This document shows, piece after piece, positions 41,458 to 50,236 of a stretch of DNA of 53,000 nt; the first letter of the stretch is position 1; every line of letters begins with the position of its first letter. Below the pieces are notes generated by a model. The model was not told the origin of the DNA. It searched no databases and saw only the letters and a list, made by a program, of their open reading frames with translations. The DNA is from JAHEEL01 sp034660035 (GTDB lineage: Bacteria; Actinomycetota; Acidimicrobiia; Spongiisociales; UBA5794): positions 1 through 53,000 of the forward strand of contig JAYEIJ010000011.1 in assembly GCA_034660035.1 (NCBI GenBank), read 5' to 3'. The position numbers and the translations under genes are program-made.

Positions 41458-41557
41458 NNNNNNNNNNNNNNNNNNNNNNNNNNNNNNNNNNNNNNNNNNN
41501 NNNNNNNNNNNNNNNNNNNNNNNNNNNNNNNNNNNNNNNNNNNNNNNNNNNNNNNNN
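41458..41557. other. Assembly gap of 100 N between hpf and secA
   Basis: Exactly 100 N. Unlike the other two gaps, its flanks share no sequence, so the true size is unknown. It hides the hpf stop codon and the secA promoter and ribosome binding site. Confidence 0.95.
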
Positions 41558-44209
41558 ATGTCCATCTTCTCCAAAGCTCTTCGCATCGGCGAGGGCAAAC
41601 GCCTCAAGGAACTTGAAGGTCTTGTCACACGCGTCAACGCTCTCGAAGCGGAGATCGAACCACTGAGCGACGACGATCTCGTTGCGAAGACCGCCGAATT
41701 CCGTAATCGCGTTCGCAACGGCGAACCGATTGATGATCTCGAGGACGAGGCTTACGCCGTCGTTCGTGAAGCGGCGAAGCGAACGCTCGGTCAGCGTCAT
41801 TTCGACGTTCAGATCATCGGTGCAGGCACGCTTCATCGGGGGATGATCTCCGAGATGCGCACCGGTGAGGGGAAGACGCTCGTCTCGACGATGCCGTCGT
41901 ACCTGAACGCACTCGCCGGCAAGGGCGTGCACATCGTCACCGTGAACGACTACCTCGCAGAGCGCGACTCGAACTGGATGGGACAGGTTCTCCGATTCCT
42001 CGGCCTCGAGGTCGGACTCATCCAGGCCGAGATGACGCCCCAGGAACGCAAGCCGGCATATCGCGCCGACATCACCTACGGAACGAACAACGAGTTCGGG
42101 TTCGACTACCTCCGGGACAACATGACGATGCGACCCGCGGACCGCACTCAGCGTGGCCACTACTTCGCGATCGTCGATGAGGTCGATTCGATCCTCATCG
42201 ACGAAGCCAGAACACCGCTCATCATCTCAGGAAGGGTCGGAGAGACCGGGAAGTGGTACCGGGATTTCGCTCGCATCGTCGAGCGACTCCGAAGAGACGA
42301 GCACTACGAGGTCGATGAGAAGAAGAGACAGGTCATCGTCACCGAGACCGGCGTGACGCAAGTCGAGCAGATCCTCGGCGTCGAGAACATGTACGACCAT
42401 TCCAACGTCGACTTCATCCACCACCTTGACGTGGCATTGAAGGCGAAAGGGCTCTATCACCGCGACATCGACTACCTCATCAAGGGCGGTGACGTCATGA
42501 TCGTGGATGAGTTCACCGGTCGGGTACTCGAAGGTCGGCGCTACTCCGAGGGTCTCCACCAGGCGATCGAGGCGAAGGAAGGCGTTCACATCAAGGAGGA
42601 GAACCAGACCCTCGCCACGATCACCCTCCAGAACTACTTCCGGATGTACGAGAAGCTCTCGGGGATGACGGGTACCGCTCTTACCGAGGCCGGAGAGTTC
42701 AACGGGATCTACGGACTCGAGGTTCTCGACATCCCGACGAACCAGCCGATCGCCCGTCTCGACCAGGCAGACGTCGTCTATCTCGACGAGGATCACAAGT
42801 TCGCCGCCCTCGCCGACGACATCGAAGAGCGAAGCCACCGCGGCCAACCCGTTCTCGTCGGAACCATCTCGATCGAGAAATCCGAACGGCTTGCCACGAC
42901 GCTGAAACGCCGGGGTATCAAGCACGAAGTCCTCAACGCGAAGCAGCATGAGCGGGAGGGCCACATCATCGCCCAGGCGGGGCAACTGGGGTCGGTCACG
43001 GTCGCGACGAACATGGCGGGACGAGGCGTCGACATCCAGTTGGGTGGGAACCCCGAGGAACTGGCGCGAGCCGAGATGATCCGCAAAGAGATTCCGGAGG
43101 ACGACTCGGGGTATGAAGAGGCCCTCGCCGCTTCCACCGAGCGATTCAGGACGGAGACCGAGCAGCAGAGGCAGAAGGTTCTCGACGCCGGCGGCTTGTA
43201 CGTGCTCGGTACCGAACGCCACGATTCCCGCCGTATCGACAACCAGTTGCGGGGTCGTTCCGGCAGGCAGGGTGATCCGGGCGAATCTCGCTTCTATCTG
43301 TCCCTTGAAGACGATCTCATGCGCCGGTTCGCCAACGAACGCGTGGCTTCGATCATGGAGAGGTTGCGGATTCCACCGGATGTCCCGATCGAGCACAAGA
43401 TGGTGACGAAGGCGATAGAACGCGCTCAGACGCAGGTCGAGGCGCAGAACTTCGAGATCCGCAAGAACGTGCTCAAGTACGACGAGGTGATGAACACCCA
43501 GCGCCAGATCGTCTACAAGTGGCGGAATCAGATTCTCGACGGCGAGAACACCGATGAGTTGCTCGCCGAATGGCGTGGTGAAGTCATCGAGTTCGAGGTC
43601 GAGGAGATGACGGCCGGCGTCGACCCTTCCGAATGGGATTGGGCCGATCTGGAGGTCCGGATGAAGGCCCTCTACGAGACCACGATAGGCAGAGCGTCGT
43701 TCAGCGAACCGGGCACCCTCACCTCCGATGAGATCGTCGATGCCTACCTAGCCGATGCCGACGCCGTGTACGCGGCCCGTCAGGCACAGTTCGGCGACAC
43801 CGTCATGCGTCAGCTTGAGCGCACCGTCACCCTCTCCGTCATCGACAACAAGTGGAGGGAGCATCTCGCCGAGATGGACTATCTCCGCTCCGGGATCGGC
43901 TTGCGAGCGATGGGTCAGAAGGACCCGCTCGTCGAGTACCAGCGCGAGGGCTTCAACTATTTCGAAGAACTGGTCGACGCCGTCAAGCACGACGCCATCC
44001 GCTACATGTTCCACGTCGACGTGGTGCAACAGCAGGAGGCGCCGAGAGCGCAGGTCACCACCTCATCGGCGAAGTCGGTTCAGCAACTCAAGCAGAAGCA
44101 GGTCGTTCGAAAGGGCGAGAAAGTCGGGCGTAACGCTCCCTGCCCATGCGGGTCGGGGAAGAAGTACAAGCGTTGTCATGGTGCCGTGGGGGCCGAACCT
44201 CTGGCCTAG
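41558..44209 (+). CDS. secA: Preprotein translocase ATPase SecA
   Basis: An 883-residue motor that drives proteins through SecYEG. The first base after the gap is the A of ATG, and SIFSKALRIGEGKRLKEL matches the family N-terminus. Walker A MRTGEGKT, DEVDSILIDEARTPL, the second nucleotide-binding fold with GTISIEKSE and NMAGRGVDI, RSGRQGDPGESRF, and the C-terminal zinc-binding CPCGSGKKYKRCHG are all present. Length is normal; this is the housekeeping SecA1 type. Confidence 0.97.
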   Translation: MSIFSKALRIGEGKRLKELEGLVTRVNALEAEIEPLSDDDLVAKTAEFRNRVRNGEPIDDLEDEAYAVVREAAKRTLGQRHFDVQIIGAGTLHRGMISEMRTGEGKTLVSTMPSYLNALAGKGVHIVTVNDYLAERDSNWMGQVLRFLGLEVGLIQAEMTPQERKPAYRADITYGTNNEFGFDYLRDNMTMRPADRTQRGHYFAIVDEVDSILIDEARTPLIISGRVGETGKWYRDFARIVERLRRDEHYEVDEKKRQVIVTETGVTQVEQILGVENMYDHSNVDFIHHLDVALKAKGLYHRDIDYLIKGGDVMIVDEFTGRVLEGRRYSEGLHQAIEAKEGVHIKEENQTLATITLQNYFRMYEKLSGMTGTALTEAGEFNGIYGLEVLDIPTNQPIARLDQADVVYLDEDHKFAALADDIEERSHRGQPVLVGTISIEKSERLATTLKRRGIKHEVLNAKQHEREGHIIAQAGQLGSVTVATNMAGRGVDIQLGGNPEELARAEMIRKEIPEDDSGYEEALAASTERFRTETEQQRQKVLDAGGLYVLGTERHDSRRIDNQLRGRSGRQGDPGESRFYLSLEDDLMRRFANERVASIMERLRIPPDVPIEHKMVTKAIERAQTQVEAQNFEIRKNVLKYDEVMNTQRQIVYKWRNQILDGENTDELLAEWRGEVIEFEVEEMTAGVDPSEWDWADLEVRMKALYETTIGRASFSEPGTLTSDEIVDAYLADADAVYAARQAQFGDTVMRQLERTVTLSVIDNKWREHLAEMDYLRSGIGLRAMGQKDPLVEYQREGFNYFEELVDAVKHDAIRYMFHVDVVQQQEAPRAQVTTSSAKSVQQLKQKQVVRKGEKVGRNAPCPCGSGKKYKRCHGAVGAEPLA

Positions 44210-44217
44210 GGCGACGG

Positions 44218-44223
44218 TATGCT
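44218..44223 (+). promoter_or_regulatory. -10 box TATGCT for the alpha/beta hydrolase
   Basis: TATGCT ends 7 nt before the ATG at 44231 and contains another in-frame ATG (44219), which therefore is probably not translated. Confidence 0.5.
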
Positions 44224-44230
44224 CGGTTCC

Positions 44231-46255
44231 ATGGAACTGAAGAGAACCCTGGTCAGAGCTGCAGACGTCCTCAATCCCTTGTTGTCCTCACCCGGCGGCC
44301 CTCTCGAGGGCATGGCGATGGCAACGTCGTTCGAACCCTCGCTGATGCCGCGCACATCGATGCAGCAGGGCATCATGATGGGACTTGCCGGTCTCACGGT
44401 CCGCAGCGTCGTAGCGATCGTTGAACAGGGAACGAGACGGGTCACGCCGGCATCCGCCGGCCTCTCGGCGAAGCTCGCCATCCGGGGGGCGATCGGTGCT
44501 GTCGGGGCAGGGGCAGCGATGATCCCTCAGCAGCCGGGGGAGTCGTTGTGGCGATCCGGCGTCAGGAGCGGCGGTCAGGTTCTCGCAGCGGTGGCGATCT
44601 CCGGGGCGTTGTACGACGCCGGTGGTTCTGCCGTCGCGAAGAGCCGCAACGATGCGATTCTCCGTCCCATCCTCTCTTCAGCGGCTATCACCGCCGGAAT
44701 GGTGGCCCTGGCGGGGAAGAATCTCAAGGAGCGCAAGCAGGTCATCAAGCGCTGGCCGGTGGAGCAGAAGAACGAACTCCCGATGGCGCTCGGGATCGGC
44801 TGGGCCACGTACGCCGCCGGATCGGGGCTCGGCAAGGGGTATCTCGCCTCGCGTAGCGGGCTCGTGCGCTACCTCGGACCGGGACCTACCAAGCGGGTGA
44901 TCGGCGGCCTCGCGAACGCAGTTATCTGGGCCGGCGGCGCCGTCACGCTCTACAACGTTGGTGTCGGCTACATCGGCCGATCGAACGAGAAGGTCGAACC
45001 GGCGTATGCGATGCCTCCACTGTCGCCGTTGGTCTCGGGGAGCAAGGAGAGCACGTCGCCGTTTGAGGATCTGGGCCTGCAGGGTCGGCGCTTCGTGACG
45101 GATGTGACGTCATCCGAGTTGATCGAGGAGGTCCTTGGAGAGCCGGCCAAAGCGACGCCGATCCGTGTGTTCATCGGATACAACTCCGAGCCCATGTACT
45201 CGATGGGCAGGACGGAGATGGCGATGGCCGAACTCGAGCGTACCGGCGCCTTCGACCGATCCAACCTTCTCCTCGTCTCACCGACGGGTACCGGATGGGT
45301 CGATCAGACCATGATCGAGAGTGCGGAGTTCCTCGCCAAGGGCGATATCGCGACCTGTCTCATCCAGTACGGGCGGTTCCCATCGTTCCTATCGGTGCAG
45401 AAGGTGGCCCTCGGTCGCCACCAGTTCCGGGCTCTTCTCTGGAGCGTGCGTCAACGCCTCGCTGAGCGGCCACCGGAGCAGCGGCCGAAGGTCTTCGTTT
45501 TCGGTGAGAGCCTCGGCGCGTGGGCGAGTTCGGACGTCCTCATGTATCAGGGCATCGACGGGTTCGATCACTATGGGATCGACAGCGCTTTGTGGGTCGG
45601 TCTTCCCGGCCTCGCCAAGTGGTCTCGAAACGGCATGGCGGCCGGTGCTTCGACTCTCGTCCCTGACGGGTCCGTCGGCGTGTTCGACAATCCGGATGAG
45701 ATCGAGGAGTTGAGCATCGAGCAGCAGGACGACCTTCGCGCAACGATCCTCAGCCACGACAACGACCCGATCGCCGTGCTCTCGACCGATCTGATGGTCC
45801 GCAAGCCGGGCTGGCTCGACGGCACTCCGGGTCGGGGAGTACCGGAGGACATGGACTACACCCCCATGACGACCTTCCTCCAGATCGCGATCGATGCCAT
45901 GAACGCCATGGTCACCGTACCGGGCCACTTCGGATCGTTCGGGCACGACTACCGGGGTGACATGGCACGGATGGTGCGAGCCGCATACGGATTCCGTGAC
46001 ATCACCGACGATCAGATCGAGTCGATCGAGCAACAGCTTGTGACCCTCGAACTCGAACGAGCGGAGCGGATCAAGGCGGCCAAGGCCGAGGAAGCCCCCG
46101 CCGCACCGCAGTATCGGGGAACCGAGTTCACGAACGAGCAAACCGGTGCGATCCGCATGGAGGCCGGGGTTCCGCTTGATGCCAAGCGGACATCCGGAGC
46201 ACGATGGTTCAAGAAGTTCCACGGTACGGATGCCGGACCCGAGGAGATGCAGTGA
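44231..46255 (+). CDS. Membrane-anchored alpha/beta hydrolase (Abhydrolase_9-like)
   Basis: A 674-residue protein. Residues 40-265 hold several weakly hydrophobic, Gly/Ala-rich membrane segments. From about 295 a catalytic domain follows: VFIGYNSEPMYSMG, the nucleophile Ser in VFGESLGAWAS, and LSHDNDPIAVLSTDLM, where the Asp may be part of the triad; a His in VPGHFGSFGHDYRGDM may complete it. This fits the actinobacterial alpha/beta-hydrolase_9 family, which has no well-established substrate, perhaps cell-envelope lipids. The C-terminal 80 residues are charged and probably coiled or disordered. Confidence 0.82.
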   Translation: MELKRTLVRAADVLNPLLSSPGGPLEGMAMATSFEPSLMPRTSMQQGIMMGLAGLTVRSVVAIVEQGTRRVTPASAGLSAKLAIRGAIGAVGAGAAMIPQQPGESLWRSGVRSGGQVLAAVAISGALYDAGGSAVAKSRNDAILRPILSSAAITAGMVALAGKNLKERKQVIKRWPVEQKNELPMALGIGWATYAAGSGLGKGYLASRSGLVRYLGPGPTKRVIGGLANAVIWAGGAVTLYNVGVGYIGRSNEKVEPAYAMPPLSPLVSGSKESTSPFEDLGLQGRRFVTDVTSSELIEEVLGEPAKATPIRVFIGYNSEPMYSMGRTEMAMAELERTGAFDRSNLLLVSPTGTGWVDQTMIESAEFLAKGDIATCLIQYGRFPSFLSVQKVALGRHQFRALLWSVRQRLAERPPEQRPKVFVFGESLGAWASSDVLMYQGIDGFDHYGIDSALWVGLPGLAKWSRNGMAAGASTLVPDGSVGVFDNPDEIEELSIEQQDDLRATILSHDNDPIAVLSTDLMVRKPGWLDGTPGRGVPEDMDYTPMTTFLQIAIDAMNAMVTVPGHFGSFGHDYRGDMARMVRAAYGFRDITDDQIESIEQQLVTLELERAERIKAAKAEEAPAAPQYRGTEFTNEQTGAIRMEAGVPLDAKRTSGARWFKKFHGTDAGPEEMQ

Positions 46256-46267
46256 CCCGCTGACGGG

Positions 46268-46273
46268 TACGCT
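46268..46273 (+). promoter_or_regulatory. -10 box TACGCT for prfB
   Basis: TACGCT ends 9 nt before the ATG at 46283; leader of at most a few nucleotides. Confidence 0.4.
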
Positions 46274-46282
46274 CATCTCACC

Positions 46283-47390
46283 ATGGAACCGAACGACCTC
46301 CGCTCACTTCTGAACGACCTGCGTTCTCGCCTCGACGATGCCAGGAGGTTCCTTTGACCTCGCAGGCAAGGAACAGGAGCTTGTTGAGCTGAAGCAGCAA
46401 GCTTCCGCACCTGGTCTGTGGGACGACCGGGATCGGGCGCTTGAGGTGACACGAACTCTCGCTCGACACGAACGCACGATCGAGCAAGTAGCGACCCTGG
46501 ACGGGGCACTCGATGACGCCGAGGTGCTGATCGATCTCGCAGTTGAGGAAGATGACGCGGCGAGCCTCGATGACGCGATGGCGGAGTTGCACGAAACCGA
46601 AGCGACGCTCAGCCATCTGGAGCGAGAAACGCTCTTCTTCGGTCCGTACGACGACTCGACAGCGATCCTGTCGGTTCACGCCGGTGCCGGCGGCGTCGAT
46701 GCCCAGGATTGGGCGGAGATGCTGTTCCGCATGTACCTGCGATACCTCGAACGAACTGAACTCTCCTTCGAAGTGGATGAGTACCAGGTCGGGGAGGAAG
46801 CAGGCATCAAGTCGGCCACGATCACCATCAAGGGCGATCACGCTTACGGGATCTTCGAGAGCGAACGCGGCGTGCATCGGTTGGTGAGGATCAGCCCGTT
46901 CGACTCGAACGCCCGACGCCACACGGCGTTCGCGGGCGTCGATGTCATCCCGGAAGTCGACGTCAAAGAGGTCGAGATCAACCCGGAGGACCTCCGGGTC
47001 GACACGTACCGGGCGTCGGGTGCCGGGGGGCAGCACATCAACAAGACCGATTCGGCAGTGCGGCTGACGCACCTACCTACCGGTGTGGTCGTCAGTTGCC
47101 AGGCGGAGAGATCCCAGACCCAGAACCGTGTGCGGGCCATGCACCTTCTCGCCGCACGACTGGCGGAACGAGCCCGCCTCGAACAGCAGGAACAGGTCGA
47201 TGCCATTCGTGGGGACCAGACCGAGGCCGGATGGGGACGACAGATCCGCTCCTACGTGCTCCAGCCCTACCAGATGGTCAAGGACCTCCGTACCGGCCGC
47301 GAGATAGGGAACATCCAGGGAGTCCTGGATGGAGACCTGGATCCACTCGTCGACAGCTATCTGCAGTGGAGAAGAGAAGTAGCGGAGTAG
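46283..47390 (+). CDS. prfB: Peptide chain release factor 2 with programmed +1 frameshift
   Basis: RF2 reads UGA and UAA stops. The first 24 codons (46283-46354) end at CTT TGA C, where TGA at 46355-46357 is an in-frame stop; a +1 shift resumes with GAC at 46356 and reads to 47390, 368 residues in total. AGGAGG at 46343-46348, a few nt before the slip site, is the internal Shine-Dalgarno that stimulates the shift. Low RF2 lets ribosomes shift and make more RF2, a well-known feedback. GAGGQHINKTDSAVR holds the catalytic GGQ. The final codons EVAE and the TAG stop lie in a GTAGCGGA octamer repeat. Confidence 0.96.
46343..46358 (+). promoter_or_regulatory. prfB recoding site: AGGAGG then CTT TGA C
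   Basis: AGGAGG, a short spacer and CTTTGAC form the conserved autoregulatory frameshift signal of release factor 2. The slip is from CTT (46352-46354) past the T of the stop codon. Confidence 0.93.
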
Positions 47391-47456
47391 CGGGGTAGCG
47401 GAGACGGGTGCCGGAGCCCGGATGAGTCCTTGTCCCACTCTGCTACTCGGCTACTC
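47379..47456. repeat. Octamer repeat with inverted arm after prfB
   Basis: Three GTAGCGG(A/G) octamers at 47379-47402 overlap the prfB stop. About 40 bp later CTGCTACTCGGCTACTC (47440-47456) is roughly complementary, so a hairpin can form. It lies between prfB and the convergent sugar transferase. Confidence 0.75.
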
Positions 47457-47530
47457 ATGCCCACAATCCACTCCCCGCCGCGGGTCTCCTGGCTGGATTC
47501 CAACGCGGTAGTGACCGCGGCAGGGTCCGC

Positions 47531-48931
47531 TCAGTCCCCGGTTGACTTCAACATCGCGGGGATCGTGGCCAGCATGATCTTCAGGTCAAGGAGCAGAGAC
47601 CAGTTGTCGACGTACTCGAGATCGAGCCTGGCCCGAACCTCGAAGGATGGGTCCTGGCGCGCCTCTACCTGCCAGAGGCCGGTCAACCCGGGCTTGACCG
47701 AAAGACGCCTTCGATGCCAGGCGTCGTAGCCCGCGACCTCGTCCAGTCGCTGTGCCCGGGGACCCACCAACGACATCCTTCCAACGAAGATATCCCAGAA
47801 CTGGGGGAGTTCATCGAGGCTCGAGCGTCGGAGGAATCCGCCGACGCGAGTGATGCGGGGATCGTCGACGATCTTGAAGTCGGGGCCGACGCGAACGTTC
47901 TGCTCGGCGAGGTCGGCTCGCAGATCGTCGGCGTTCGTCACCATCGTTCGGAACTTGTGAACCTTGATCGGTCGCCCGTGCAGCCCCGCACGATGATCGG
48001 TGTAGATGAGAGGCCATCCATCGGTGATCAAGATCACGAGGCCAACAACCAGTATGACCGGTGACAGAAGGACCATCGCCAGGGCCGAGGCGACGATGTC
48101 CATGGTTCGTTTCAGGGCCAATCCGGCGGTCTTCGTCGGGCCGGAAGCGACGGTGAGTACCGGGAGCCCTCCGAGACGACCGACTTCGCCGTGTGACACT
48201 GCGTAGTCACCGTGTGTGAGCGGGACGAGGACCGTTTTGCCTTGCTCGAGAGCCGCTCTGGTAGCGGTATCGATGGTGGACCAGTCAGCCAGGGGGAGTG
48301 CAACGAGGATGTCGTCGACGATGTGGGTCGCCAGGACGTTCGATAGGTCGGCGATCGAACCGAGATGAGGGAGTGGTTCCCAACCTTCGTCTGCTGTCCC
48401 CACGTAACCGATCACGTCGACGCCGAGTTCCGGATGATCGTGTGAGAGATCCTTGACGAACGTACGTGCTTCGTCACCGGTGCCGACAACAACGGCACGT
48501 CTGACGCTCCGGCCGTGGTCACGTCGCCACACAGCGAATCCCCGGATTCCGAGGGTTGTCGACGCGACACCGGCCCAGGTCAAGACGAACGCGATGGCCA
48601 CGAGAGCCCACTCGACTCCGTCAAGGCCGAGGAAGAACAGAACTGCGATCGTCGTGATGAACAGGACCCCCACACCCCAGGTGGTGTCGAGCAATTTGTC
48701 GGTGACCGACCATCGCTTGTCGAAGCGGTAGATACCGGTGAGGTCGAATATCGCGACGCCGCCGAGGGCGAAGACGGCGAGAGCTGGAATCGGGTGGTCC
48801 ATGACGGCGGTCAAGGTGCTGTACCACTCGGGGCCCAGGCGGATTCGGCTCGCGATGAGAACGGAAAGCATGATGACGACGAAGTGCAGCGCCATGGCCG
48901 CGACTCTGAACCCTGTTCTTCGCCCACTCAC
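47531..48931 (-). CDS. Polyprenyl-phosphate sugar phosphotransferase (exopolysaccharide type)
   Basis: A 466-residue membrane enzyme that starts a glycan on undecaprenyl phosphate. Four or five helices (residues 10-120), a Rossmann-like CoA-binding_3 domain with VVVGTGDEARTFV, another helix near 275, and the catalytic domain with KFRTM, SLDELPQFWDI, MSLVGPRAQ and LSVKPGLTGLWQV. The start is uncertain: GTG at 48931 has GGGGGC upstream, while TTG at 48982 lies 9 nt after a TACCAT box. I prefer the GTG; if wrong, 17 residues are added. Minus strand, convergent with prfB and divergent from ftsE. Confidence 0.9.
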   Translation of the reverse strand: MSGRRTGFRVAAMALHFVVIMLSVLIASRIRLGPEWYSTLTAVMDHPIPALAVFALGGVAIFDLTGIYRFDKRWSVTDKLLDTTWGVGVLFITTIAVLFFLGLDGVEWALVAIAFVLTWAGVASTTLGIRGFAVWRRDHGRSVRRAVVVGTGDEARTFVKDLSHDHPELGVDVIGYVGTADEGWEPLPHLGSIADLSNVLATHIVDDILVALPLADWSTIDTATRAALEQGKTVLVPLTHGDYAVSHGEVGRLGGLPVLTVASGPTKTAGLALKRTMDIVASALAMVLLSPVILVVGLVILITDGWPLIYTDHRAGLHGRPIKVHKFRTMVTNADDLRADLAEQNVRVGPDFKIVDDPRITRVGGFLRRSSLDELPQFWDIFVGRMSLVGPRAQRLDEVAGYDAWHRRRLSVKPGLTGLWQVEARQDPSFEVRARLDLEYVDNWSLLLDLKIMLATIPAMLKSTGD

Positions 48932-49218
48932 TATTTGCCCCCGTCCATGTGTCCGAGCGCAGAGCGACTGCACCCCGTTCAAGGCGATGCGATGGTAGCA
49001 GTCGTGGCCGCCACGCCCTCCTAATGGCGTTCGTCATGTGAGAGGATCGGAGTCCCGGTCGCGGCCGGCGCTGACGTCGATGATTCGGTCGCTATGGATC
49101 GGTCAGATGGTGCCATGTGATCTGTGGGAATCGCTTCGGTCGGTCCGGCCCCGCGGGTCGAAGTGGTCTCATGGGACCGTGTCGTCACGCGTAGTTGTCG
49201 GCTACCGCGCTCCACAAT

Positions 49219-49235
49219 CCCCGTCCTATACGGGG
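49219..49235. promoter_or_regulatory. 6-bp hairpin upstream of ftsE
   Basis: CCCCGT, loop CCTAT, ACGGGG: a perfect inverted repeat just upstream of the TAACCT box. Could be a regulator site or chance. Confidence 0.3.
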
Positions 49236-49243
49236 TCCGTGGG

Positions 49244-49249
49244 TAACCT
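49244..49249 (+). promoter_or_regulatory. -10 box TAACCT for ftsE
   Basis: TAACCT would start transcription about 7 nt downstream, inside the palindrome at 49250-49263, giving a leader of about 45 nt before the ATG at 49301. Confidence 0.4.
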
Positions 49250-49263
49250 GCCAACGCGTTGGC
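49250..49263. promoter_or_regulatory. 14-bp palindrome GCCAACGCGTTGGC at the ftsE start site
   Basis: A perfect palindrome of 14 bp, directly after the TAACCT box, so it covers the predicted transcription start. The position is what one expects of a repressor operator; the repressor is unknown. Confidence 0.4.
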
Positions 49264-49300
49264 GGGTGGGGTAGGACTACGAAGCCGCGATAGGGATTTC

Positions 49301-50236
49301 ATGATCCGTCTCGATAATGTGACGAAGGTCTACGACGTTGGCGTCGTAGCTCTCAAAGACGTTGATCTCGACATCAACAAAGGCGAGTTTGTCTTCCTCG
49401 TTGGCCCCTCGGGGTCAGGGAAATCGACGCTCATCCGCCTCATGATGCGCGAGGAGAAGCCAACCAACGGCGACATCTGGATCGCGGGGAAGCACGCCTC
49501 CGATCTACCCAGTTGGAAGATCCCTCACCTCCGCCGTTCCATCGGTACTGTGTTCCAAGACTTCAAGCTTCTCCCGAGCAAGACCGTCTACGAGAACGTC
49601 GCGTTCGCGATGGAGGTGACGGGCAAGTCACGTTCGGCCATCAACAGTCAAGTCCCACAGGTTCTCAAGCTCGTTGGCCTTTCCGAGATGGCCGACCGGC
49701 TACCACGACAACTCTCCGGTGGTGAGCAGCAGCGAGTCTCTGTGGCCCGAGCTTTCGTGAACCGACCTCTCATCGTGCTTGCCGACGAGCCGACCGGGAA
49801 CCTGGACCCCGCGACTTCAGTGGGGATCATGCGCATCCTCGATCGGATCAATCGCACGGGCACAACTGTTGTTATGGCAACACACGACCACGCCATCGTT
49901 GATGCGATGCGCCGGAGGGTCGTCCAGCTCGAACGAGGACGTGTCGTTCGCGATGAGAGCCGTGGCGTGTACGAGACGGAATCCGACGACGCTGAAGCCC
50001 AACAAGATGCCCCCGTCATCGTTCCGAACATCGTTGACGATGCCGACACGACTGCCACCGCCGAAGATACGGCGACTGCGACACTCGACATGGGAGAACC
50101 GACCGCTTCCGCTTCGTCCATCGAAGATCAGGCTCCCGCAGGCGTTGCAGAAGACGAACGGGACGAGCGCGGCGCCACCGCAGATGATGAGATCCCGGGC
50201 GAAGAACCTGGAGCGGACGAGGAGGTCGGCGGATGA
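49301..50236 (+). CDS. ftsE: Cell division ATPase FtsE with acidic C-terminal extension
   Basis: A 311-residue ABC ATPase. Residues 1-225 are FtsE: Walker A GPSGSGKST, VFQDFKLLPSKTVYENV, signature LSGGEQQR, Walker B IVLADEPTGNLD and the H-loop MATHDH. About 85 further residues, rich in Asp, Glu, Ala and Thr (ESDDAEAQQD to the end), are absent from typical FtsE, which is near 230 residues; they look disordered. FtsE with FtsX controls peptidoglycan hydrolases at the septum. The ATG overlaps nothing upstream; the stop overlaps ftsX (ATGA). Confidence 0.94.
   Translation: MIRLDNVTKVYDVGVVALKDVDLDINKGEFVFLVGPSGSGKSTLIRLMMREEKPTNGDIWIAGKHASDLPSWKIPHLRRSIGTVFQDFKLLPSKTVYENVAFAMEVTGKSRSAINSQVPQVLKLVGLSEMADRLPRQLSGGEQQRVSVARAFVNRPLIVLADEPTGNLDPATSVGIMRILDRINRTGTTVVMATHDHAIVDAMRRRVVQLERGRVVRDESRGVYETESDDAEAQQDAPVIVPNIVDDADTTATAEDTATATLDMGEPTASASSIEDQAPAGVAEDERDERGATADDEIPGEEPGADEEVGG

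Larger units (their letters stand above)
48932..49300. other. Intergenic region between divergent sugar transferase and ftsE genes
   Basis: 369 bp without a convincing gene. It contains a possible minus-strand -10 box TACCAT (48992-48997), a CCCCGT/ACGGGG hairpin, a TAACCT box and a 14-bp palindrome, the last three crowded in the 90 bp before ftsE. The remaining 200 bp show no clear feature. Confidence 0.6.

Noticed and set aside
42227..43396. 389-codon minus-strand frame opposite secA
   Set aside because: Antisense to conserved SecA motifs; no independent support.
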